64,000 nucleotides of DNA from Pseudonocardia sp. TRM90224. Lineage in GTDB: Bacteria > Actinomycetota > Actinomycetes > Mycobacteriales > Pseudonocardiaceae. The translations under genes and the position numbers were made by a program. How positions within the stretch are numbered: position 1 is the first letter of the stretch; each line of letters opens with the position of its first letter. Location: NCBI RefSeq assembly GCF_021245725.1, contig NZ_JAJGSX010000003.1, positions 744,001 to 808,000 of the forward strand, written 5' to 3'. Shown piece after piece: positions 32,626 through 40,268 of the stretch. The notes under the pieces were generated by a model. That model had not been told where the DNA came from, searched no databases, and saw nothing but the letters and a program-made list of their open reading frames with translations.

Positions 32626-34107
32626 TCAGGCCGCTAGTGCGTCGAGGTAGCCGGTGATCTCGGCCGGCGTCGAGGTGATCAGCGCGATGTGGTTGTCGGG
32701 CCGCACCAGCACCAGCGCGTCGCCCGTGATCCCGTACGCGCGCCGGGCGTGGCCGCCGTCGTCGACGAGGCCGCCCTCGCCGATGACGCACGTCCGGACG
32801 CGCTCGTCGTCGATCGCTACCGCGGCACCGAACGCCAGCACCGTGAAGTGCGGGCCCGCGAAGACCTCGAACAGCCGCACCGGCGCGCCCGCGGCGTCAT
32901 GGCAGGGCGCGTCGGGGGCCCGGTCGCCCGCCTCCAGCACGCCGTCGCCGTCGTGGTGCGAGAGCGAGCTCCACCCGTACGCGACGCCGAGGTTGCTGGT
33001 GTCCTTCGTGACCACCACCTCCAGCCCGCCGCCGGGCGTTCGCACCGACTCCAGCGCCGCCCGCAGCCGCCCGGACGTGATGTCCAGCGTGTGCGCCGCG
33101 ACGGGCAGCCGCTCCTCCTCGTACGTGTCGAGCAGCTTGTCGGAGGCCTGTCCGCTCGCCACCATCCCGAGCTTCCAGCCCAGGTTGAACGCGTCCTGGA
33201 TGCCGGTGTTCATGCCGAGCCCGCCGGCAATGGGGTGCACGTGCGCGGCGTCGCCCGCGAGGAACACCCTGCCGAAGCGGTACTCGGCGACCATCCGCAC
33301 GTTGACGCGGTAGGTCGAGAGCAGCGTCGCGTCGGTGATCGTGATCCCCGGCATCCGTGCATGCCGGTCGAACAGCCGCTGGAAGCTCTCGAGCGACGGC
33401 GGGACGGGCAAGCCGGCGGCGTCGCGCTCCGGGCCCGCCTGGAACCACCAGGACGCGGCCGTGTTGGGGATCGGGCAGAGCATCACGCCGCCGGTCTCGT
33501 CGAACCACTGGTGCCAGACCTCGCGGTCGAGGCCGTCGATGTCGACGTCGCCGCAGACCATCGCCTGTTCCTCGTTGGTCGTGCCGGTGAGCGAGCTGCC
33601 GGTGAGCTTGCGGACCGTGGAGTGCGCGCCGTCGCAGCCGACCAGGTAGGCGGCCTCGATCCGGTCGCCGCCCGCGATCTCGGCCGTCACGCCGCCGTCG
33701 TGCTGGGTGAAGCCGGTCAACTCGACGCCCAGCTCGACCGACACCCCGTACCCGGCGAGCCGCTCGCGCATGATCGCCTCCAGCTCCCACTGCGCGATCA
33801 GGTACGTGCGGTCGAAGGGGACGTCGGGGGTCGTGATGATGCCGGCGAAGGGGTCGGTGTCGCCGGTGTGCTGCCCGTTCCAGTACTTGCGCATCACGAT
33901 CCCGGACCGCCCCGCGGCGACGATCCGGTCCGCGATGCCGAGGTCGTCCAACACCTCGAGGCTGCGCTGGTTGGGGCCCTTCGCCCGCGACGAGCGCGGG
34001 AACGCGGGCGTTTTCTCGATGATCCGCACGGCGACGCCGCGGCGGGCGAGGTCGCAGGCGAGCGTCAGTCCGGTCGGGCCGGAGCCCACGATCAAGACGG
34101 TGGTCAT
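32626..34107 (-). CDS. FAD-dependent aromatic monooxygenase (PHBH/RdmE-like)
   Basis: 493 residues. The FAD-binding Rossmann motif VLIVGSGPTGLTLACDLARRG is at the N-terminus, YLVGCDGAHSTVRK in the middle (DG motif) and VFLAGDAAHVHPIAGGLGMNTGIQDAFNLGWKL near residue 290 (GD motif). The C-terminal 120 residues match the thioredoxin-like end of class A aromatic hydroxylases acting on phenols or polyketides. It needs NADPH and O2. ATG 34107 is the first start at the motif. It is divergent from a TetR gene across 73 bases with 17-bp tandem repeats, so it is probably the regulated target. Confidence 0.9.
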   Translation of the reverse strand: MTTVLIVGSGPTGLTLACDLARRGVAVRIIEKTPAFPRSSRAKGPNQRSLEVLDDLGIADRIVAAGRSGIVMRKYWNGQHTGDTDPFAGIITTPDVPFDRTYLIAQWELEAIMRERLAGYGVSVELGVELTGFTQHDGGVTAEIAGGDRIEAAYLVGCDGAHSTVRKLTGSSLTGTTNEEQAMVCGDVDIDGLDREVWHQWFDETGGVMLCPIPNTAASWWFQAGPERDAAGLPVPPSLESFQRLFDRHARMPGITITDATLLSTYRVNVRMVAEYRFGRVFLAGDAAHVHPIAGGLGMNTGIQDAFNLGWKLGMVASGQASDKLLDTYEEERLPVAAHTLDITSGRLRAALESVRTPGGGLEVVVTKDTSNLGVAYGWSSLSHHDGDGVLEAGDRAPDAPCHDAAGAPVRLFEVFAGPHFTVLAFGAAVAIDDERVRTCVIGEGGLVDDGGHARRAYGITGDALVLVRPDNHIALITSTPAEITGYLDALAA

Positions 34108-34123
34108 GACGACGATGGAACTA

Positions 34124-34160
34124 CAACTCAGCCACAAATGCAACTCAGTCACAAATTTGT
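34124..34160. promoter_or_regulatory. 17-bp tandem repeats, probable operator for the TetR regulator
   Basis: CAACTCAGCCACAAATG (34124-34140) is followed directly by CAACTCAGTCACAAATT (34141-34157), differing at two of 17 positions. The end forms the palindrome ACAAATTTGT (34151-34160). It lies in the short gap between the divergent monooxygenase and TetR genes. The AT-rich composition against the GC-rich background supports a binding or promoter role. Confidence 0.55.
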
Positions 34161-34180
34161 CCTGGTGATAGTCTCGTCCA

Positions 34181-34810
34181 GTGGAGAGTCTGCGGGAGCG
34201 CAAGAAGGAACGGACACGGCAGGCGATCGCCGATGCCGCCATCTCGATGTTCCTGGCGCGAGGCTTCGAGCAGGTCTCGACGGCCGACGTCGCCGCTTCC
34301 GTCGAGGTGTCGAAGCCGACGCTCTTCCGCTACTTCCCGACCAAGGAGGACCTGGTCGTGCACCGGTTCGCCGACCACATCGGCGAGCACGCGCGGGTGG
34401 TGCGCGCCCGGGCCGGCGGCGAGCGGCCGCTGGCGGCGCTGCACCGGCACTTCCGGGAAGGGCTGGCGCGGCGCGAGCCGGTCACCGGGCTCTGCGACGA
34501 GCCGGCGGTGCTCGCGTTCCACCGTCTGGTTTTCGAGACGCCGAGCCTCGCGAGCAGGGTCGCCGACATCGGGTTGCAGGACGTCGGGTCGCTTGCGGCG
34601 GCGTTCGCGGAGGCCGTGCCCGGCGCTTCCGCCGCGCGACCGCGGCTGCTGGCCGTGCAGGTGATCGCCGTGCACCTGGCGCTGGCCAGGGCCAACTGGG
34701 CGCGGCTGGCCGACGGTCGGCCGGCCGCCGACGTGCACGACGAGGCCGCCGCGGAGGCCGCCGACGCGTTCGCGCTGCTGGGCGATGGGGCGTCCGGCTC
34801 GGGGTTCTGA
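34181..34810 (+). CDS. TetR-family transcriptional regulator
   Basis: 209 residues. The N-terminal DNA-binding domain shows RQAIADAAISMFLARGFEQVSTADVAASVEVSKPTLFRYFPTKEDLV, a textbook TetR helix-turn-helix. The C-terminal ligand domain is helical and without recognised family. GTG 34181 is used; ATG starts further in would cut the first helix. It is divergent from the aromatic monooxygenase, suggesting a repressor that responds to the monooxygenase substrate. Its stop is immediately followed by a family A repeat array. Confidence 0.92.
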   Translation: MESLRERKKERTRQAIADAAISMFLARGFEQVSTADVAASVEVSKPTLFRYFPTKEDLVVHRFADHIGEHARVVRARAGGERPLAALHRHFREGLARREPVTGLCDEPAVLAFHRLVFETPSLASRVADIGLQDVGSLAAAFAEAVPGASAARPRLLAVQVIAVHLALARANWARLADGRPAADVHDEAAAEAADAFALLGDGASGSGF

Positions 34811-34924
34811 CGTCCGGAACGCGCAACTCACCGCTCCGGAAGTGGCAACTCACCGTGCCAGAAGTGACGACTCACCGTGCCAGAAGTGACGACTCACCGC
34901 TCCGGAACGCGCGACTCGCCTGTC
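34811..34924. repeat. Family A tandem repeat array 3 (22-bp units), running into alkB
   Basis: ACTCA/ACTCG cores occur at 34826, 34848, 34870, 34892 and 34914, exactly 22 bp apart. On the minus strand the unit reads like GAGTCGTCACTTYTGGCAC and matches array 1. The array starts at the stop of the TetR gene (34810) and crosses the stop of alkB (34894), so it supplies the last seven codons of alkB (ESRVPER). Confidence 0.82.
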
Positions 34925-35583
34925 GTGAAGCCGGAGACCCGGAGGGTGATGTTGAGGCGGCCGTCGGCCAGGCCGGTGTCGGGCGTGTCGTCGGCGGGCA
35001 GGAGCTTCGGGACGCCGTGGTAGGCGAGCCGGCTCTCGTCGCCGAAGACGACCAGGTCGCCGGAGTGCAGCTCGACGTCGGTCCACGGCTTGCCGCGCGT
35101 CTGCGTGTTGCCGAGGCGGAACACGCACGGCGCGCCGATGGAGAACGACACGACCGGGTCGAGCGACACCTCGTCCTTGTCCTGGTGCAGGCCCATCCGC
35201 GCGTCGGCCGTGTAGTGGTTGACCAGCGCGATGTCCGGCCGGTACGCGGCCGCCCGCGCCGGGTCGCCGTACGCGTCGCCGACGGCCCGCCTGCCGAGCG
35301 CGCCCAGCCACTCCGGGAACGGCGCGACGGGTGATCCGTCCTGGTCGTCGCGGGTGCGCGAGTACCGGTACGGGTACCAGTGCCAGCCGAGGCAGAAGGA
35401 GCGCACCGACATCTGCCCGCCGTTCGGCAGCTTCGCCGCGCGGATCCCCGGGCCCTCCCGCGCCCACTCCCGGCAGGCCTCGACGAGCCTGCGCTGCTCA
35501 GCGAGGTCGAGCCAGTCGGGCAGGTGCACGGCGCCGGGGGAGAGCGTCCGCCGGGCCCGCGGGATGAGCGCGCCGCCGCTCAC
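34894..35583 (-). CDS. alkB: AlkB-type 2-oxoglutarate/Fe(II) DNA dealkylase
   Basis: 229 residues. Iron ligands are His133 and Asp135 in LHQDKD and His189 in AYHGV. Arg215 in NITLRVSGF matches the 2-oxoglutarate-binding arginine of the RxxxxxR motif. AlkB removes 1-methyladenine and 3-methylcytosine lesions by oxidation. GTG 35583 overlaps the stop of the preceding gene (GTGA), so it is the last gene of a coupled operon that begins with the ECF sigma factor. The final seven residues come from a family A repeat array. Confidence 0.93.
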   Translation of the reverse strand: MSGGALIPRARRTLSPGAVHLPDWLDLAEQRRLVEACREWAREGPGIRAAKLPNGGQMSVRSFCLGWHWYPYRYSRTRDDQDGSPVAPFPEWLGALGRRAVGDAYGDPARAAAYRPDIALVNHYTADARMGLHQDKDEVSLDPVVSFSIGAPCVFRLGNTQTRGKPWTDVELHSGDLVVFGDESRLAYHGVPKLLPADDTPDTGLADGRLNITLRVSGFTTGESRVPER

Positions 35584-35891
35584 GGCAGGAACACCACCGT
35601 CCGGTCGGCCCGCCACGACGTCTCCACGAGCCGGGGCAGCATCCCGCGCCACCCGCCCGTCGCGTCCGCGACGACCCAGACGTCACCTGCCGCGGCCAGC
35701 CGGGTCGCGGGCCGCAGCCACGACGCCGCCTGCGCCGGCCACGAGACCACGTCGCCGATCTCGCCCGGCCATGCCTCGGCGAACGCTTCGGCCTGCGCGA
35801 CGGAGCGCGGGTCGCGCCCGTGCCCGACAGCAACCACCCCGGGTTGCAGCGCCTCGACCCGCCGCAGGACCGTCGCGAGCTCGGCGTTCAC
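35580..35891 (-). CDS. Unknown 103-residue protein between the Ada-like and alkB genes
   Basis: The sequence begins VNAELATVLRRVEALQPGVVAVGHGRDPRS and ends GGWRGMLPRLVETSWRADRTVVFLP. I see alternating hydrophobic strands, an HGRDPRS turn and a run of tryptophans (VSWPAQAASW, DVWVVAD, GGWRG, ETSWRAD), a compact alpha/beta pattern. Both ends overlap neighbours by 4 bases (GTGA), which places it firmly in the alkylation-repair operon. I do not recognise the family. A role in binding alkylated bases, nucleotides or AlkB is only an inference from position. Confidence 0.7.
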   Translation of the reverse strand: MNAELATVLRRVEALQPGVVAVGHGRDPRSVAQAEAFAEAWPGEIGDVVSWPAQAASWLRPATRLAAAGDVWVVADATGGWRGMLPRLVETSWRADRTVVFLP

Positions 35892-36652
35892 GCCGCCACC
35901 CCCGGCCGGCAGCGCTTGCAGGGCCGGTAGCCGTCGCGGACGGCCGTCGCGAGCGTCCGGAACCCGTGCCGGTGCGCCGGGGTGATCCGCCGGGCGTTGT
36001 GGCACGTCGGGAAGCACACCACACCCGTGGTGTCGCTGCCGATGAAGTGCACGCCCGCGCGCGCGAACGCGGCGACCTCGTCGAGGTTCACCGACTCCGC
36101 CCGCAGCAGCTGCTTCTTGCGCTCGCCGCCGAACAGGTATTCGCCGACCTGCCCGTCGGCCCTGACGACCCGGTGGCACGGCACCAGCAACGGCACCGGG
36201 TTGCGCGCCAGCACCGACGCCGCCGCGCGCACGGCGCCGGGGTTGCCGGCCTCCCGCGCGACCCACCCGTACGGCCTGGTCTGCCCGGCCGGGACGCGTG
36301 CCGTCGCGGCGAGCACGGCCTGCTCGAACGCGGTGAGGCCGCGCAGGTCGAGCTCCGGCGGCCGGCCGGTGCCGCGCAGCGCGGGCAGCAGCCCGCGCGG
36401 CGGCTTGCCGGCTTCCCGCAGCGGGCGGCCGAACCTGGCGCGATAGGCGTCGAGGAACCGTGCGGGGTCGTCGCCGACCGACTCGGCCGTGCGCACGAAA
36501 CCCACCCCGACGTCGGTGAACGCCACGAACACCGCACCCGCCCGGCTCGGCGCCGCCGTCCAGCTCGCGAACACGCGCTCGGCGAGCCCGCCCAGCTGCG
36601 CGGCCAAACCCATGAGCGACGACACCATCGAAGATTCGATCGGATCCGTCAT
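35888..36652 (-). CDS. Ada-like methyltransferase with swapped domain order
   Basis: 254 residues. The O6-alkylguanine acceptor domain comes first (residues about 100-185, Cys159 in VPCHRVVRADG) and the Ada zinc/phosphotriester domain last (residues 200-250, with Cys213, Cys217, Cys245 and Cys248 in VVCFPTC and RPCKRC). E. coli Ada has the reverse order with an AraC helix-turn-helix between them; no such helix-turn-helix is seen here. So the protein can repair and sense methyl phosphotriesters but needs another factor to control genes. The obvious candidate is the ECF sigma factor encoded directly upstream, whose stop overlaps this start (ATGA). Confidence 0.88.
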   Translation of the reverse strand: MTDPIESSMVSSLMGLAAQLGGLAERVFASWTAAPSRAGAVFVAFTDVGVGFVRTAESVGDDPARFLDAYRARFGRPLREAGKPPRGLLPALRGTGRPPELDLRGLTAFEQAVLAATARVPAGQTRPYGWVAREAGNPGAVRAAASVLARNPVPLLVPCHRVVRADGQVGEYLFGGERKKQLLRAESVNLDEVAAFARAGVHFIGSDTTGVVCFPTCHNARRITPAHRHGFRTLATAVRDGYRPCKRCRPGVAA

Positions 36653-37230
36653 CGGACACCCCTTCCCGAAGGCTCCGCGGCGGGTAGGACGGACCGCAAT
36701 CGTTGCAACCCGCGCGAGATGTGGGACTTCGCCGTGCCCTCTGGGCAGCCGAGCACCTCGGCCACCTCGGAGATCGGCAGGTCGACGACGTGCCGCAGCG
36801 TCACGGCGAGCCGCTGGACGTCCGGGAGCTGCCGCAACGCGGCCCCCAGCACCCGTTGTGCCTCGCCGTGCTCCGCCTGCTCCTCGACGCTGGGTTGCGC
36901 GCTCGGTTCCTCCGCCGTCTCGAATCCCGGCGGCGGCGCCGGGCGCCTGCTCGCGTCCCGCGCCGCGTTGCGTGCGGTGTTGCGCAGGATCGTGAGCAGC
37001 CACGGCCGCACCCGCAACGCCATCACCCGCTGCGCGTCGTACCCGCGCAGCGCCCGGTAGGCGCGCAGCAGCGTGTCGGCCGCGAGGTCCTCCGCGTCGG
37101 CCGGACGGTGTGTCAGCTGCAACGCCACCGAGTAGAGCGTGCGTTCGTGCGCGCGGACGACGTCCGCGAACCCCACGTCGAGGTCGGCGACGAGTGCCGT
37201 CCGCAGCCCGCCGTCGATGTCGTCGACCAT
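36649..37230 (-). CDS. ECF-type RNA polymerase sigma factor
   Basis: 193 residues. Region 2 is residues about 20-90 (DLDVGFADVVRAHERTLYSVALQLTHRPADAEDLAADTLLRAYRAL, with the -10-binding helix) and region 4 is 125-185 (LRQLPDVQRLAVTLRHVVDLPISEVAEVLGCPEGTAKSHISRGLQRL). No anti-sigma factor or extra sensor domain is encoded next to it. It leads an ATGA/GTGA-coupled set: sigma, Ada-like, unknown, alkB. On the minus strand GGAAC at 37260-37256 is a possible ECF-type -35 for its own transcription, but a matching -10 is not clear. I infer control of alkylation repair. Confidence 0.9.
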   Translation of the reverse strand: MVDDIDGGLRTALVADLDVGFADVVRAHERTLYSVALQLTHRPADAEDLAADTLLRAYRALRGYDAQRVMALRVRPWLLTILRNTARNAARDASRRPAPPPGFETAEEPSAQPSVEEQAEHGEAQRVLGAALRQLPDVQRLAVTLRHVVDLPISEVAEVLGCPEGTAKSHISRGLQRLRSVLPAAEPSGRGVR

Positions 37231-37268
37231 GACCTCTGAAACCCCATCCCGAGACGTTCCGTTGCAGC

Positions 37269-37970
37269 TCAGCGGGCGTTGTGGAAGATGATCCCCAGTA
37301 CGTGCCGGTTGCCCGACCGGACAGCGCTGACGCCGTGCCGCATCTGCACGCGGTGGTCGCCGCGGGAGCCGCGGACGGGCCGGTTGCGCACCGGGAAGAT
37401 CACCGCCTCGCCCTGCTGCGGGCGCAGCACCACGGGCCGCGACTGCTGCCGCGGGCGCTGCTCGACGAAGACGCTCTCGCCACCGGTGAAGTCCTCGTCG
37501 GGCCGGCTCAGCATCACCAGGAACTGCAGCGGGAACGTCAGGTCGCCGTAGACGTCCTGATGGAGGCAGTTGTAGCCGCCCTCGCCGTAGCGCAGCACCA
37601 GCGGAGTGGGGCGGTACTGGCCGAGCTCGGCGCACTCGGCGAGCAGGTCGTCGAGGCGCTCTGGGAACGTCGGCTCGCCGAGACGCTCCGCCCACCGGTT
37701 CGCGATCGCGGCCATGTGCGGGTAGAGCTGCTCGCGCAGCGCCTGCACCAGCGGCGGGAGCGGATCGGCGAAGTACCGGTAGCTGCCCTCGCCGAACGCG
37801 TGCCGCGCCATGACGACGGTGCTGCGGAATCGCTCGTCCTCGTCGTACATCGCCACGACGTCGGCGCACTGCTCTGGGGTGAGCAGCGGTTCCGTGGTCG
37901 CGACGCCGTCGGCGTCGAGCCGCTCCTGCAGGGCCGGCCAGTCCAGTCGAGGGAACGTAACGGTGCTCAT
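37269..37970 (-). CDS. 2-oxoglutarate/Fe(II)-dependent oxygenase family protein
   Basis: 233 residues. The double-stranded beta-helix ligands appear as HQDVYGD (His and Asp) and QMRHGVSAVRSGNRHVLGIIFHNAR (distal His and the 2-oxoglutarate-binding arginine). It is unlike AlkB in the N-terminal half (WPALQERLDADGVATTEPLLTPEQCADVVAMY), a form resembling prolyl-hydroxylase-like uncharacterised bacterial proteins. ATG 37970 is used. It is 38 bases upstream of the sigma gene on the same strand and probably in the same operon, so it may be another repair or stress dioxygenase. The substrate cannot be told. Confidence 0.85.
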   Translation of the reverse strand: MSTVTFPRLDWPALQERLDADGVATTEPLLTPEQCADVVAMYDEDERFRSTVVMARHAFGEGSYRYFADPLPPLVQALREQLYPHMAAIANRWAERLGEPTFPERLDDLLAECAELGQYRPTPLVLRYGEGGYNCLHQDVYGDLTFPLQFLVMLSRPDEDFTGGESVFVEQRPRQQSRPVVLRPQQGEAVIFPVRNRPVRGSRGDHRVQMRHGVSAVRSGNRHVLGIIFHNAR

Positions 37971-38056
37971 GACATCCACCATCGCGCGCGACCAGGAGGC
38001 ATGCTGGCGGGAATCGGACACCGCGCCGCCGCCCTCGGGAGAGGCAGGATGATCGT

Positions 38057-39052
38057 ATGAAAGCCGGACCGCACAACGCGCTGACCGACGTTCCCGGGCT
38101 GCTCGTCGGCCATGCCGCGATCACGGACGGGCTGAGCGGCACCACCGTCGTGCGCGCGCCGGAGGGCGGTGCGGTCGGAGGCGTGGACGTCCGCGGCGCC
38201 GCCCCCGGCACCCGCGAGACCGACCTGCTCGACCCGCGCAACACCGTGCAACGGGTGCACGCGCTCGTGTTCAGCGGCGGCAGCGCGTACGGGCTCGCGG
38301 CGGCCGACGGCGTGATGGCCGCGCTGGAGGCCGAGGGTGTCGGCGTCGCGGTGCCGGGCGGGGTGGTGCCGATCGTGCCGGCGGCGGTGGTGTTCGACCT
38401 CGGCCGCGGCGGCTCGTTCGGGGCCCGCCCGGTGGCCGCCACCGGCGTCGCCGCACTCGCCGCGGCCCGCGGCGGACCCGTTGAGCAAGGTGTGGTCGGG
38501 GCCGGCACCGGTGCCGCCGTCGGCGGGCTGAAGGGCGGCATCGGGTCGGCGAGCGCGGTGCTCGACAGCGGCGCCACCGTCGCCGCACTGGTTGTGCTCA
38601 ACGCGCGCGGGTCGGCCGCCGACCTCGACACCGGCGAGCCCTACGGCGCCCGGGTCGGCCTCCCCGGCGAGTTCCCGGTGCTGGACATCGACCCGGAGGT
38701 GCTCAAGGCGAAGCTCGTCGCACCCCCACCGACGTTGGGCACGGCGACCACGCTCGCCGTCGTGGCCACCGACGTCACGCTCGACAAGGCGGGTTGCGCC
38801 CGGCTGGCCGGGATGGCACACGACGGGCTGGCCAGGGCGATCTCGCCGGCTCACACGGCGATGGACGGCGACACCGCGTTCGGGCTCTCCACGGCGGCGC
38901 GGCCGGTGCCCGACATCGTGGAGCTGGTGGAGCTGCAGGCCGTCGCGGCGGACGTCATGACGCGCGCCATCGTGCACGCGCTGCTCGCGGCGTCGACGGT
39001 GACCACGCCGGCGGGCACGTGGATCGCCTACCGCGATGCGGCGCGCTCGTGA
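38057..39052 (+). CDS. P1-family (S58) peptidase, DmpA-like
   Basis: 331 residues. Family marks are NALTDVPGLLVGHAAITDGLSGTTVV at the N-terminus, VFSGGSAYGLAAADGVMAALE in the middle and TLGTATTLAVVATDVTLDKAGCARLAGMAHDGLARAISPAHTAMDGDTAF in the second half, where self-cleavage normally creates the nucleophile. Members act as aminopeptidases or amidases on small peptides or D-amino-acid amides. ATG 38057. The stop overlaps the start of a cytochrome P450 gene (GTGA), which suggests the two proteins work on one substrate. Confidence 0.9.
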   Translation: MKAGPHNALTDVPGLLVGHAAITDGLSGTTVVRAPEGGAVGGVDVRGAAPGTRETDLLDPRNTVQRVHALVFSGGSAYGLAAADGVMAALEAEGVGVAVPGGVVPIVPAAVVFDLGRGGSFGARPVAATGVAALAAARGGPVEQGVVGAGTGAAVGGLKGGIGSASAVLDSGATVAALVVLNARGSAADLDTGEPYGARVGLPGEFPVLDIDPEVLKAKLVAPPPTLGTATTLAVVATDVTLDKAGCARLAGMAHDGLARAISPAHTAMDGDTAFGLSTAARPVPDIVELVELQAVAADVMTRAIVHALLAASTVTTPAGTWIAYRDAARS

Positions 39053-40191
39053 CCCCCGCGGCGCAGACGATCACGCGCGAGGAGCTCGCGGGCGACCCGC
39101 ACCCGGCGCTGGCTGCGTTGCGCGCGACCGAGCCCGTCGCCTGGCTGCCTGCGCTCGACGCCTGGCTCGTGACCAGCCGCGAGCTCGCGCTGCGCGTGTT
39201 GCGCGATCCCGCGACGTTCACCGTCGACGACCCGCGCTTCTCCACCGCGCAGGTGGTCGGGCCGAGCATGCTCTCGCTGGACGGTCCGGCGCACACCCGC
39301 GTGCGCAAGCCGTTCGTGGGCCCGTTCCGCCCGGCCGAGGTGGCCGCCCGGTTCTCCGGGCCGATCGCCGAGCACGCCGAGGAGCTGGTCGCGGGCTTCC
39401 GCGCGGCCGGTCGCGCCGAGCTGCGCAGCGCGTTCGCGGGGCCGCTCGCCGTGCAGGTCGTCGCGGACATCCTGGGCATGCACGGCGTGGAGCCGGCGAC
39501 GCTGCTGCGCTGGTACGGGACGTTCGTCGCCGCGGTTTCCGACGTCACCGCCGGCGGGGAGGTGCCGCCGGAGGCCGCCGACGCGTTCGCCGCGCTCGCC
39601 GAGCGGGTGCACGCCGGGATCGACGGCCGGTCGCTGCTCGCCGATGCCGTGGCGGGCGGGCTGGGTCGGGACGAGACCGTCTCCAACGCCGCGATCCTGC
39701 TCTTCGGCGGCATCGAGACGACCGAGGGCATGATCGTCAACCTGCTGCGGCACCTGCTCGCCCGGCCCGACCAGCTGGCCACCGTCCAGGCCGATCCGAA
39801 CCTGCTGACCGCTGCAGTCGAGGAGTCGCTGCGGCTGGAACCGGCCGCCGCCGTCGTCGACCGGTACGCGACGGCCGACGTCGAGCTGGCCGGCGCGTCG
39901 ATCCGCCGCGGCGACCCGGTGACCGTCTCGATCGCGGGCGCGAACCGCGACCCCGCGACGTTCCCCGACCCCGACACCTTCGACCTGCACCGACCCAACG
40001 CCCGCCAGCACCTCGCGTTCGCGCACGGCCCGCACTTCTGCCCGGCGATGGACCTCGCCCGGCTGGAGACGGTGATCGGCACCCGGGTGCTGCTGACCGA
40101 GCTGCCCGGGCTGGCGGCCGCGGACGTCCCCCCGCCGGCGGGCCTGGTGTTCCGCAAACCACCCACACTCCACGCCACCTGGACCCCGTAA
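39049..40191 (+). CDS. Cytochrome P450
   Basis: 380 residues. The I-helix oxygen-binding segment is LLFGGIETTEG, the K-helix ExxR is EESLRLEP, and the haem loop is FAHGPHFCPAMDLAR with the thiolate cysteine. It is short for the family but complete. It hydroxylates an unknown substrate using electrons from a ferredoxin, which is not encoded nearby. GTG 39049 overlaps the stop of the P1 peptidase gene. It is convergent with a TetR gene, with a family C repeat in between. Confidence 0.94.
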   Translation: MTPAAQTITREELAGDPHPALAALRATEPVAWLPALDAWLVTSRELALRVLRDPATFTVDDPRFSTAQVVGPSMLSLDGPAHTRVRKPFVGPFRPAEVAARFSGPIAEHAEELVAGFRAAGRAELRSAFAGPLAVQVVADILGMHGVEPATLLRWYGTFVAAVSDVTAGGEVPPEAADAFAALAERVHAGIDGRSLLADAVAGGLGRDETVSNAAILLFGGIETTEGMIVNLLRHLLARPDQLATVQADPNLLTAAVEESLRLEPAAAVVDRYATADVELAGASIRRGDPVTVSIAGANRDPATFPDPDTFDLHRPNARQHLAFAHGPHFCPAMDLARLETVIGTRVLLTELPGLAAADVPPPAGLVFRKPPTLHATWTP

Positions 40192-40193
40192 CC

Positions 40194-40263
40194 AACTTCC
40201 CCACCGTTTTGCCAATCTGCACGGCCCTGCGGGCGTGCAAGTTGGCAAAACGGTGGGGAAGTT
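40194..40263. repeat. Family C inverted repeat, copy 2 (likely bidirectional terminator)
   Basis: Perfect 22-bp arms at 40194-40215 and 40242-40263 with core CCACCGTTTTGCCAA; TGCAC/GTGCA pairs again inside. It starts 2 bases after the P450 stop (40191) and ends 5 bases before the TetR stop (40269), so it fills the whole convergent gap. Confidence 0.85.
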
Positions 40264-40268
40264 CGGGG

